From assembly GCF_021172165.1 (NCBI RefSeq), contig NZ_CP089096.1, forward strand, positions 310,001-374,000: a DNA stretch of 64,000 nt. The letters run 5' to 3'. The stretch is from Flavobacterium channae. GTDB lineage: Bacteria; Bacteroidota; Bacteroidia; Flavobacteriales; Flavobacteriaceae. Shown piece after piece: positions 46,277 to 54,737 of this stretch. Within the stretch, counting starts at the first letter, position 1. Each line of letters opens with the position of its first letter. A program made the translations under genes and the position numbers. The notes beneath the pieces were generated by a model. The model ran no database searches, was not told the DNA's origin, and was given only the letters and a program-made list of their open reading frames with translations.

Positions 46277-47728
46277 TTAGAAGTAATAAAGTTGGCTTTG
46301 CTTTTGTTTGTTAACTTTATTTACCTCATCTACAAATTGTTTAGCCTTATCCATTAGACTGGCTTTGTCATAAACATTTATCATAACATTTGAGGGTTTT
46401 TTATCGGGGTGGGTTACCGATAATACAATATTTTCACTTGCGTTTTTTAATCCTAAATTGGTAACAAAACTTTTTCGGCAATCGTGCGAACTAATTAAGT
46501 CACTTATGTTTTTTGTTTCTTTAATCACGCCCGATTTATAAGTGTGTGTTTCAACTATTGAAGTGGCTATTATATTAGCCTCCTTAAATAGTTCTTTTAA
46601 TTCTCTATTTAGTATTTGATTTACTGGAAATTTCGGAAACCTATTATTGTGTTTAGATAGTATCTTTTGTACTGGCTCAAATAACGGAATATAACACTCT
46701 GTATGCGTTTTATTTTGGTAACTATGTAAATACTTGAAGTTGTAATTATCGTGGCTGTAATAGGCTATATTTGTTTCGTGGGCTATTTCCATAGATTCAA
46801 AACGCATTCCAGTTAGACTGGCTAAAAGAACGTAATCTTTGGCTAATTCTAAACCCTTATTAGTTGGTTTGTGATTGTACAATTTTAGAAGGTTGTCTTC
46901 ATTAATGTAAATGTCTTTGCTTGCTGGCTTATCGTCTAAAATTAGGTTAATATCGTTTATGTTTAAATTGGTGGTTATTTTGTCACTTATAGCTAATTTA
47001 AACACTCTAATTAAAGCCTTTTGATACTTGCGTATAGAAGTCATTAAAAAGCTATTAGGCTTAATATTTTGTTTACGTTCGCCCTCTTTTTGTTCTATTG
47101 TAATTTTGCCTTTTAATAGTTGGTCTAATTTGTCCCAAAAGTCCCAATAGGTAGCCTCATTAAAGTTTTGAAATGTTAATTTAGTCGATGTTATACGCTC
47201 GTATTTATCAATATAAGTTCTAAGGGTTCTATAAACTTTGATACTATTCTCATCTATTGCGTTTTTTCGCCCCGAACCTTTAAGACTTTCAAATTCAGTA
47301 ACTTTAGTTGTAATGTAATTCAATAAAGAGATTTGCTTTTGTGTTTCTCTTTGTTTGCGGTCTAACTTAACAAGTAAGTCATTCTTAAATTGGTTTGTTG
47401 TGGGTTTTATATCATTCATTTGATAGTAAGTGAATAGCTCATCTACTTTTTTTTCAAATAACTGCATTGCGGTTTTAACCCCCTTATTTTGTTTAGAGAA
47501 ATTATTAAAAATATCCTCATTAAAAATAAAGTTGTCTTTTAGTAGTCCAAAATTTTTAGGCTTAATGGTGGCTTGAAGACTTACAAAGAATGAATAGTAT
47601 TTTTTGGTGTTATCTATTTCCTCTATAAAGTTGTTGTGTATGCGTGCTTGTATAAGTTCCTCTTTGGTTCTATTGTTTGGGTTTTTATCTTTTGCTTTAA
47701 GATAGTATTTAATTTTTGGCTTTTTCAT
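46277..47728 (-). CDS. Tyrosine-family site-specific integrase
   Basis: 483 residues from the ATG at 47728. A longer frame to 47845 is open, but its extra residues (FVTIFVT) are encoded by the arm-type repeats and promoter. A SAM-like N-terminal region (SGRKNAIDENSIKVYRTLRTYIDKYE) precedes the catalytic domain: Arg309 (LTGMRFES), His415-x-x-Arg418 (SHDCRKSF), His440 (VTHPDKK) and Tyr453 (NVYDKAS). It recombines att sites at tRNA-Phe. Its -7 box TATATTTG (47755-47762) is bordered by repeats on both sides. Confidence 0.95.
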   Translation of the reverse strand: MKKPKIKYYLKAKDKNPNNRTKEELIQARIHNNFIEEIDNTKKYYSFFVSLQATIKPKNFGLLKDNFIFNEDIFNNFSKQNKGVKTAMQLFEKKVDELFTYYQMNDIKPTTNQFKNDLLVKLDRKQRETQKQISLLNYITTKVTEFESLKGSGRKNAIDENSIKVYRTLRTYIDKYERITSTKLTFQNFNEATYWDFWDKLDQLLKGKITIEQKEGERKQNIKPNSFLMTSIRKYQKALIRVFKLAISDKITTNLNINDINLILDDKPASKDIYINEDNLLKLYNHKPTNKGLELAKDYVLLASLTGMRFESMEIAHETNIAYYSHDNYNFKYLHSYQNKTHTECYIPLFEPVQKILSKHNNRFPKFPVNQILNRELKELFKEANIIATSIVETHTYKSGVIKETKNISDLISSHDCRKSFVTNLGLKNASENIVLSVTHPDKKPSNVMINVYDKASLMDKAKQFVDEVNKVNKQKQSQLYYF

Positions 47729-47730
47729 AG

Positions 47731-47752
47731 TTCGATTCCTTATTCGATTCCT
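47731..47752. repeat. Paired TTCGATTCCT repeats in the integrase leader
   Basis: TTCGATTCCT at 47731-47740 and 47743-47752 (12-bp period) equals the T-arm of tRNA-Phe at 44510-44519, next to the att core. It lies between the -7 box and the integrase ATG. Confidence 0.6.
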
Positions 47753-47754
47753 TG

Positions 47755-47762
47755 CAAATATA
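47755..47762 (-). promoter_or_regulatory. -7 box TATATTTG of integrase
   Basis: A perfect TAnnTTTG on the minus strand, 26 bp before the ATG at 47728. The expected -33 region falls on the GGTAACGAA repeats at 47768-47788. Confidence 0.55.
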
Positions 47763-47767
47763 ATTAA

Positions 47768-47788
47768 GGTAACGAATATGGTAACGAA
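47768..47788 (+). other. Right arm-type repeats
   Basis: GGTAACGAA at 47768-47776 and 47780-47788, 12-bp period, same orientation as the left pair at 44585. Confidence 0.55.
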
Positions 47789-47919
47789 AAAAGTGTTAAA
47801 ATATACCTTTTTTTGATATATTTTGATATGTTTTAATTTTGGCAAAACCTTTTAAAGTCTTATATATAAAGGGGTTTGGCGTGTGTTTGTAAGGGATTGT
47901 AGAAAATATATATTTTGTA

Positions 47920-47932
47920 CTGGAGGTACCAC
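47920..47932 (+). other. att core, distal copy
   Basis: CTGGAGGTACCAC, identical to the tRNA-Phe 3' end. It marks the right end of the element. Confidence 0.88.
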
Positions 47933-47960
47933 AAAAACCACTCAAATGAGTGGTTTTTTT
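47933..47960. terminator. Native tRNA-Phe terminator, displaced by the element
   Basis: An 11-bp stem AAAAACCACTC / GAGTGGTTTTT with loop AAAT and T run, directly after the distal att copy. Before insertion it would have followed the tRNA. It can also end the convergent GHMP kinase transcript. Confidence 0.8.
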
Positions 47961-47986
47961 GTTTTATATTGTTTTGTTATTTAAAA

Positions 47987-48901
47987 TTATAAAATCATTT
48001 CTTCATAAGAAAGCACAATATTGTACCCTTTTTCAATGAAGTAATCTTTCGGATTTTCTTTAGAAACAGCCATTACAAAGTCTCCGCCCCAAGCGCCTAA
48101 GCTTTTAATTACGCCTTTGAAGTCTGGGAAAAGTTTTTCTTTAACGGTTTGCAATTCTAATACATCGCTCATGATGATTTCATGCTTTTCCATAAGTTTG
48201 GCAAACTCTTTACCTTCTTTGCAATCTATTGCTTCGTAAGATATTGTATTGATTTTTGAAATTATTGCGTTAACATGATGATGTTTGCTCATATAATTTG
48301 CAATGGCGAGTTTACTACTTTGTTTTTGATTCAAATAAACAAAATGGATGTTTTCTTTAAAGCTTGGATTAAAATGAATTGGTTTATAATGTGGTTGTTC
48401 ATTTTCTAGTTGATAAATAATAGGACTATCTGCTTTGGCACATGCAATGTCATATCCGCTTCCGCCAAAACTTTTTTGTAATAACTCAAAAGCATCAATT
48501 TGAAGCCAATCACCTATACTATTTATTAGAGTTGAAGAAGTGCCTAATCCCCAAAGACGTGGAAAGGTTAAAAAGGTTTCAATTTCGAATCCGTTTTTGT
48601 CTAAAAAGGTTGGGTTTTGAATAAAAGCTTGATGTAAGATTTCAATCAAAGTGTTTTTAACAGATGAATTTGTATCTCGAACAGTTTTATTTCTTACTTC
48701 TTCAAATAAAATGTAATCGTTAAACCAAACACTTCCATCAGAATCATAACTTGTCCATTTTATGATTTTGTTGTCGCCTTCTTTTACAACTAATTTTTGC
48801 CCAAACTTAGTAGGTAAAGCCAATGCTTTAGCGCCATCTAAAACCACATATTCTCCTGTAATGAGTAATTTTCCGTTACTGTAAAAGGTTTGGATTTCCA
48901 T
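47987..48901 (-). CDS. GYDIA-family GHMP kinase (probable phosphomevalonate kinase)
   Basis: 304 residues with N-terminal FYSNGKLLITGEYVVLDGAKALALP, ATP loop RLWGLGTSSTLINSIGDWL, SFGGSGYDIACA and C-terminal SLGAWGGDFVMAV. It belongs to the GHMP kinases. With mevalonate kinase and mvaD in the window and HMG-CoA reductase adjacent, phosphomevalonate kinase is the missing step it could fill (inference). Its start overlaps the end of the HMG-CoA reductase gene by 1 bp. Confidence 0.85.
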   Translation of the reverse strand: MEIQTFYSNGKLLITGEYVVLDGAKALALPTKFGQKLVVKEGDNKIIKWTSYDSDGSVWFNDYILFEEVRNKTVRDTNSSVKNTLIEILHQAFIQNPTFLDKNGFEIETFLTFPRLWGLGTSSTLINSIGDWLQIDAFELLQKSFGGSGYDIACAKADSPIIYQLENEQPHYKPIHFNPSFKENIHFVYLNQKQSSKLAIANYMSKHHHVNAIISKINTISYEAIDCKEGKEFAKLMEKHEIIMSDVLELQTVKEKLFPDFKGVIKSLGAWGGDFVMAVSKENPKDYFIEKGYNIVLSYEEMIL

Positions 48902-50217
48902 TAACTTCTAATTTTTTCTAAATAATCAACAACCAAACTATGCGAAACAGTCGTGTCTTTAAAATAGTCAAGTACTTTTTGTTTTTCTTCTTTTGTAGCG
49001 TGATGTTGATTTAAGATATTCATTAGGTGCATTTTCATGTGTCCTTGTTGAATTCCAGTTGTTGTAAGTGAACGTAGAGCTGCAAAGTTTTGAGCTAATC
49101 CAGCAGCGGCAACAATTTGCATCAATTCTTCAGCAGAAGGTTTACCTAATAATTCCATTGAAAATTTCACTAATGGATGTAACGAAGTTAAACCACCAAC
49201 AGTTCCTAAAGCTAAAGGAATTTCCATCCAAAAAGTAAAAATATCATTTTCTATTTTTACATGAGATAAACTTGAATATTGACCCGATTTACTAGCAAAA
49301 GCATGAATTCCGGCTTCGATAGCTCTGAAATCGTTTCCTGTTGCTAAAACTACCGCATCAATTCCGTTCATAATTCCTTTGTTGTGGGTAACCGCTCTAT
49401 AAGGTTCCATTTCTGCAATGCGAACAGCAGTTGCAAATTTCTGGGCAAATTCAGTTGCGTCTATATTTTTATCTTCTGAAATTTGATCAATTGGACAAGA
49501 AACTTCAACTCGCACTAAGCAATTTGGAACATAATTACTCAAAATACTCATTATGATTTGAATATTTTTTTCTTCTTGATTAAAATCAGTGTATTCTTGA
49601 GCTTGATTTTCTAGAGTTTTGGCAAATTGTTCTAAACAAGTATTTATGAAATTTGCTCCCATGCTGTCTTTTGTGTTAAAAGTTGCATGCAATTGGTAAT
49701 AGTTTGCAATTTCGTGTGTTTTGTTTCTTAATTCTATATCAAGAATTCCGCCACCACGTTTTCTCATATTTTTGGTAACTTCTTCCGTTTCTGCAAAGAA
49801 AATAGGCTTTACTTTATTGAAAAAAGCTACTAATTTGTCTGAGTTACCATTGAACAAGAAATGAACTTGTCCAATTTTTTCGGTATTGATAATTGATGTT
49901 TTAAATCCGCCACGTTCTCCCCAAAATTTTGCTGCTTTTGAAGCCGCTGCAACTACAGAACTTTCTTCAATAGCCATTGGAATTGTGTAGCTTTTGCCAT
50001 TGATAATGAAATTTGGTGCTACGCCATAAGGAAGATAGAAATTTGTTAAAGTGTTTTCAATGAATTCATCGTGTAATTTTTGCAAATTTTCATCTGAATT
50101 CCAGTATTTAAGAATGCTTTGTTTTGCTTCTTCAGGATTAGAAAAATAGGTATTTGTTATCCAATTTATTTTCTCTTCTTTAGAAAGTTTTGAAAAGCCT
50201 TTAACGTTTTGAGTCAT
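48901..50217 (-). CDS. HMG-CoA reductase, class II type
   Basis: 438 residues. Motifs are YTIPMAIEESSVVAAASKAAKFWGERGGF (catalytic Glu), DSMGANFINTCLE, AVTHNKGIMNGIDAVVLATGNDFRA (catalytic Lys and Asp), LGTVGGLTSLHPLVK and the C-terminal GIQQGHMKMHL with the catalytic His. It reduces HMG-CoA to mevalonate. The length and motifs fit the class II (often annotated degradative) enzymes, but here it serves biosynthesis, given the pathway genes around it. Confidence 0.94.
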   Translation of the reverse strand: MTQNVKGFSKLSKEEKINWITNTYFSNPEEAKQSILKYWNSDENLQKLHDEFIENTLTNFYLPYGVAPNFIINGKSYTIPMAIEESSVVAAASKAAKFWGERGGFKTSIINTEKIGQVHFLFNGNSDKLVAFFNKVKPIFFAETEEVTKNMRKRGGGILDIELRNKTHEIANYYQLHATFNTKDSMGANFINTCLEQFAKTLENQAQEYTDFNQEEKNIQIIMSILSNYVPNCLVRVEVSCPIDQISEDKNIDATEFAQKFATAVRIAEMEPYRAVTHNKGIMNGIDAVVLATGNDFRAIEAGIHAFASKSGQYSSLSHVKIENDIFTFWMEIPLALGTVGGLTSLHPLVKFSMELLGKPSAEELMQIVAAAGLAQNFAALRSLTTTGIQQGHMKMHLMNILNQHHATKEEKQKVLDYFKDTTVSHSLVVDYLEKIRS

Positions 50218-50254
50218 ATCAATTGAATTAATTTCAAATTAAAAAGCAAAGATA

Positions 50255-53200
50255 CTAATTGGATTTATTAGGAATGCTATTTACCCACTTAAATAAGATA
50301 GTTTCAAATAAAATTTTATCAACTGGTTTAATGATGAAATCATTCATTCCTATATTAAAGCATTTTTCTTTTTCACCTGTTATGATTCCTGCTGTAATTG
50401 CAATTATAATTGTATTTGGATTGGTTTTTCTGATTTCAGTTGTAGCTTCATATCCATTCATTACAGGCATTTGTATGTCCATAAATATAATATCAGGATG
50501 ATGCTCTTGTGTAATTTCTACAGCTTCTAAACCATTTTTTGCTTCATAAATTATAGTTCTTGGTAGTTTGTTTAGAATTAACGTTCTGGTCAACAACATG
50601 TTTATTTTATTGTCGTCTACAATTAAAATTTTATGGTTATTACTTAATGTTTCGTTTTGAAGTATTTCTTTGTTTTGTTTTTTAGGAATATTGTTGTTGA
50701 AATAATTTTTTAAAGATTCGTGTTTTATTGGTTTTATAATGCTTTGAATATTTTTATTTGATAGGATTTTATTGAAATTAGAATTCGAATTTTGCATTAC
50801 AATAATAGATAATTTATCAAATTCGGTTAATTGATTAATTATTTCATTAGTTGTAGCTTCAGTTAAAAACTCCAAGTCAAGTAGTAATAAATCAAAATTC
50901 TTTTCAGAAATATAAGTTTTAAGAGATTCGATTTTGCCATTATAATTTTCAGCTTTCATCCCAAAGCTATCTAACATATGGATGATAATTTCAGCTACTT
51001 TGCTATTGTCTTCAATTATTAAAATATTAGTGAAATTTTGATTTTCAATTTGAATGTGTTTGTTACAAGATTCCGATTTTACAACTAATTCAAAACTAAA
51101 AGTAGAACCTTTGTTTGGCTCGCTTTCAATTTCTAATTTGCTTTTCATTAATTTAAGCAAACTATTGGTAATAGTTAATCCAAGACCAGTTCCGCCATAA
51201 TTTCTAGTTGTTGAACTGTCTTCTTGAGTAAAGGCTTCTAGAATTTTTTCTTTGTTTTCTTGTTTAATTCCAATTCCAGTGTCTTTTATGCTGAATTTTA
51301 TTTTTGACAGATTATCTTTTAATAATACTGAAGATACTTCAATCTCAATAAACCCTGATGTTGTAAATTTTATAGCGTTGTTAAGTATGTTTTGTAAAAT
51401 TTGTTTCAAACGAATTTCATCAACCCAAATAGCACAATGAACATCTTCGTGAATATTAACAATAAGTTCTAATTTTTTTTGATGCGCCATGAATTTCATC
51501 ATATCAACGCATTGATTGATGATTCCGTGTAAACTTGAAATATCGGAATTGATGGTTAATTTACCTGCTTCAATTTTTGAAATATCTAATATGTCATTTA
51601 CAACATCTAGCAATGTTGAAGCAGATTGATTAACAGTTTCTAAATGTTGTTTTTGAATTTCGGTTAACTCTGTGCCCAATAATAAATTGCTAAAACCTAT
51701 AATTCCATTTAATGGCGTTCTAATTTCGTGACTCATGTTGGCCAAAAACTCCGACTTAGCTTTGTTTGAAGATTCTGCTAATTCTTTTGCTATTATGGCT
51801 TCTTCAGCAATTTTTCTTTCTGTAATATCAATTAAAACTCCTTCAATGTATTCAATTTTATTATTTACAATAATTCCTTCTCCATATTCTTCAACCCAAA
51901 CATAATTACCGTTTTTGTTCCTTATACGACACGTAACTTTATATGGTTCTCTGTTTTTTAATGCATTTTCTATTAGTTTTCTAAGATTTTCTTTTTCATC
52001 AGGATGATAAAGATCTACTAATGAAATTTTATTATACATGAATTCATCTCGATGATAACCTGTAAGTTTTTCAATTTCATCATTTAAATAAACTTTTGTT
52101 CTAGCTTCATTATATTTTACTAAAAATACAGAAGCTGGAATATTGTTTGCTAATAATCGGAATTTCTCCTCGCTTTCTGCAATTGCTTTTTCATTGTTAA
52201 TTCTAATTATTGTAGACGAAATATTATTTGCTAGAGTAAGTAAAATATTAATTTCTTCTTCTGTCCAAATGCGTTCTTTTTTGCAATCATCAAAGCCAAT
52301 AAAGCCTAAGAAAACATCTTTGTCAAACAATGGAATTATCAAGATTGATAATATTTGCTGCTCTATAAGTATTGATTTGAAATTACCTTCAGGAATATCC
52401 TTTGTAAGACTGAAATAATGTTTTTTCTTCAAAACTACTTTCATAAAATCTGAAAACAAATCATGTGGAAAATTTTGCAATTCTGGATTGTCAATTTCTG
52501 CTAAATCAGTTTCAGAAACCCATTCAAATCGTTGACTTATTAAATTCGTTTTTGGGTCATTTTCAAAATAGTACAATCGGTCTACATTTAATACGCGACC
52601 AATTTGTTCTATAGAAGAATCGAATATGTTGTTTTTGTCTTTTCGAACTAATAAATCGCTTGTCAAATGTGCTATTGCAGTTAAAATTTCGTTTTTATAG
52701 ATGATTTGATTTTCTGCATTTTTTCTTTTTGTAGTTTCTATTGCTAGTGCTATAATGTCGGCTACAGTTCTACTAAAATTGATGTCTTCATTTGTCCAAT
52801 ATCTAGGTTCATTTGTTGCTTCAAGACATAAAATATTTTTCAGTTCTCCACCAATATAAATCGGAAGATCTAATAAAGATTTGATGTTGTATTTTGGAAA
52901 ATATTCTTTTGAAAATTCAGCAAGTGAATTGCTTTTATAAACATCTGAAGCTATAATAAGTTGTTCTGATTCGATATTTTTAATGTAAATACTAATGTCT
53001 TTTTTTTGTAAACTTAAATCGGAATAATGCTTATCTTCACTATGAACATATATGTTTTTTAGTTCAATGTGATCTTTTTTATATTCCCACAATGCAACAC
53101 GATCAATTCTTAATCCTATTGCTGTTTCTTTACAAATGTGTTGAATTAAGGTTTCTAAATTTGGGAAAGTTAAAAAGTTTAAAGTTGAAAGTTTATTAGA

Positions 53201-54601
53201 AACATTATTCAATCTACTAATCTCAGTAATTCTTTTTTGTTCTTCAATTTCAATTTGTTTTGTTGTAGTAATGTCTCTAATAATACATGAAAAACCTACA
53301 ATTGCGTTATTTTGGTCTCTTTTGATTGTAACTTTTTGAGACGCCCAAATTTCTTCTCCATTTTTTTTGATAATTGGAAATTCTAAAGTTTCAAATTCAT
53401 CTGTTTCAAATATGGAATCCATGTAAAATTTTGCAACAGTTTTTTTAAAATCGTCTCTTATAAATTCTGTAAAATGTTTGCCTAATATTTCTTCTAATTC
53501 ATATCCTAATGTTTTAATTGAAAACTTATTTGCGTAAACAATATTACCATATCTGTCGCTCTCGTAAATTATATCTTTTGCATTTTGAATTAAATCGGCA
53601 TACTTGGTTTCTAGGTTGATTTTTGATGTTATGTCTTGACCGGTGGCAACATATACATTGTTGGTGTATTTAAAATCGGTCCATTGAATAAATTTGTATT
53701 CACCATTTTTACATTTTAATTTTCGGAAATAAACCGAGTTTGGTTTAAACTTATCTGTATAATCACCAGGTTCAAATTCTGGATCTTGTGTTAATGCCCA
53801 AAATTCTTTTCCTAAAACTTCTTCTGGCTTATATCCTAATATTTTAGTAATAGAATCATTGCAGTATTGTAAATTTCCATAATTATCGGTTGCAATAATA
53901 ATAGAATTAGTATTGTTTATGATATCTTGAGTAAATAGTAATCTTTCGTTTGATTTTAAAAAACGTAACATTTGTCCTAAATGAATAACAAGAATTACAA
54001 ACAACGAATTGATAAGAATAATTATACTTGAAATTTCATCATTTCTAACTATTGTTAGAAGCACCAGTAAGATGAAATTAACACCCATAAACACTATATA
54101 AGACGTAAATCTTCTAAAAAGAGTTAAGTTAAAAAGCATTAACAATAGGTATTTTGAAAAAAGAACTAAATTAATATCCTCTGTTAAATATTTATATAGC
54201 GTTGTTATTAAGAAGATAAAAACACAAAGTCTAAAAATTGTAAAACTATAATTTGAAAATTCTTTTTTTGAAGTTATTATAAATATCAAAATACAAAGAA
54301 CCCCAATTATTAATTCAATATAAAAATTTACAATATTAGAATCGTTAAAAAATAAATTGAAAGCTTCGGCTACGGGGAAAATTAAACCTAAATAGAGAAA
54401 ATAATAACGAAACTGTAAACTCGAATAGTAGTTTTTTGTGTTTTTAACTGTTGTTAAACTTATGTTGGCCGATTTTAATTGGAATTTAAAAAACAAACCA
54501 AAAATTGCAAAAAGCAAAAACAGATAGAAGAAAACATAAAAGTTAGCAACAACTAGAGTGTTGGAATAAAAACAGTATCCATTTTGTAAAATTAACGCCA
54601 T
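50255..54601 (-). CDS. Membrane hybrid sensor histidine kinase with two receiver domains
   Basis: 1448 residues. About seven membrane segments (16-210) precede PAS (225-330), PAS (335-450), GAF (480-625), GAF (645-800), PAS (810-930), HisKA with MSHEIRTPLNG (His958) and HATPase (1055-1175; DTGIGI, GGTGLGL). A diverged receiver (1192-1300; Asp1242 in LLLLDLEF, but no usual MPxMDG) and a canonical receiver follow (1323-1440; Asp1375 in IIFMDIQMPVMNG). The signal is unknown. No response regulator gene is adjacent. It is divergent from dipeptidyl peptidase IV. Confidence 0.92.
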   Translation of the reverse strand: MALILQNGYCFYSNTLVVANFYVFFYLFLLFAIFGLFFKFQLKSANISLTTVKNTKNYYSSLQFRYYFLYLGLIFPVAEAFNLFFNDSNIVNFYIELIIGVLCILIFIITSKKEFSNYSFTIFRLCVFIFLITTLYKYLTEDINLVLFSKYLLLMLFNLTLFRRFTSYIVFMGVNFILLVLLTIVRNDEISSIIILINSLFVILVIHLGQMLRFLKSNERLLFTQDIINNTNSIIIATDNYGNLQYCNDSITKILGYKPEEVLGKEFWALTQDPEFEPGDYTDKFKPNSVYFRKLKCKNGEYKFIQWTDFKYTNNVYVATGQDITSKINLETKYADLIQNAKDIIYESDRYGNIVYANKFSIKTLGYELEEILGKHFTEFIRDDFKKTVAKFYMDSIFETDEFETLEFPIIKKNGEEIWASQKVTIKRDQNNAIVGFSCIIRDITTTKQIEIEEQKRITEISRLNNVSNKLSTLNFLTFPNLETLIQHICKETAIGLRIDRVALWEYKKDHIELKNIYVHSEDKHYSDLSLQKKDISIYIKNIESEQLIIASDVYKSNSLAEFSKEYFPKYNIKSLLDLPIYIGGELKNILCLEATNEPRYWTNEDINFSRTVADIIALAIETTKRKNAENQIIYKNEILTAIAHLTSDLLVRKDKNNIFDSSIEQIGRVLNVDRLYYFENDPKTNLISQRFEWVSETDLAEIDNPELQNFPHDLFSDFMKVVLKKKHYFSLTKDIPEGNFKSILIEQQILSILIIPLFDKDVFLGFIGFDDCKKERIWTEEEINILLTLANNISSTIIRINNEKAIAESEEKFRLLANNIPASVFLVKYNEARTKVYLNDEIEKLTGYHRDEFMYNKISLVDLYHPDEKENLRKLIENALKNREPYKVTCRIRNKNGNYVWVEEYGEGIIVNNKIEYIEGVLIDITERKIAEEAIIAKELAESSNKAKSEFLANMSHEIRTPLNGIIGFSNLLLGTELTEIQKQHLETVNQSASTLLDVVNDILDISKIEAGKLTINSDISSLHGIINQCVDMMKFMAHQKKLELIVNIHEDVHCAIWVDEIRLKQILQNILNNAIKFTTSGFIEIEVSSVLLKDNLSKIKFSIKDTGIGIKQENKEKILEAFTQEDSSTTRNYGGTGLGLTITNSLLKLMKSKLEIESEPNKGSTFSFELVVKSESCNKHIQIENQNFTNILIIEDNSKVAEIIIHMLDSFGMKAENYNGKIESLKTYISEKNFDLLLLDLEFLTEATTNEIINQLTEFDKLSIIVMQNSNSNFNKILSNKNIQSIIKPIKHESLKNYFNNNIPKKQNKEILQNETLSNNHKILIVDDNKINMLLTRTLILNKLPRTIIYEAKNGLEAVEITQEHHPDIIFMDIQMPVMNGYEATTEIRKTNPNTIIIAITAGIITGEKEKCFNIGMNDFIIKPVDKILFETILFKWVNSIPNKSN

Positions 54602-54737
54602 TTATTAACCTAACCTTTTCTCTTATAAATGTAATTAAATAATTTTTAATAATCAAAAACTTTATTAAATCGAGTTAAAATTGTGGATAATTCATATATT
54701 TTCACTAAAATTGGGGGTTTTTTAAGAACATAATAAT

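Larger units (their letters stand above)
44518..47932. mobile_element. Compact integrative element in tRNA-Phe (about 3.4 kb)
   Basis: A 13-bp direct repeat CTGGAGGTACCAC lies at the tRNA 3' end (44518-44530) and again at 47920-47932. Between them are four minus-strand genes: excisionase-like HTH, unknown 121-residue protein, Rep-like HUH protein and tyrosine integrase. There are no structural phage genes, no conjugation genes and no evident cargo. The native tRNA terminator now lies beyond the right repeat (47933), and a new terminator follows the tRNA inside the element. All genes and both sites look intact. Confidence 0.88.

Noticed and set aside
47729..47845. N-terminal extension of the integrase frame to an ATG at 47845.
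   Set aside because: The extra 39 residues cover the -7 box and the GGTAACGAA repeats and do not look like integrase sequence; the ATG at 47728 is preferred.
44518..47932. Reading the element as a conjugative or mobilisable ICE.
   Set aside because: No relaxase of usual size, coupling protein or secretion genes are present. The HUH-like protein could act as a mobilisation nuclease, but nothing shows it.
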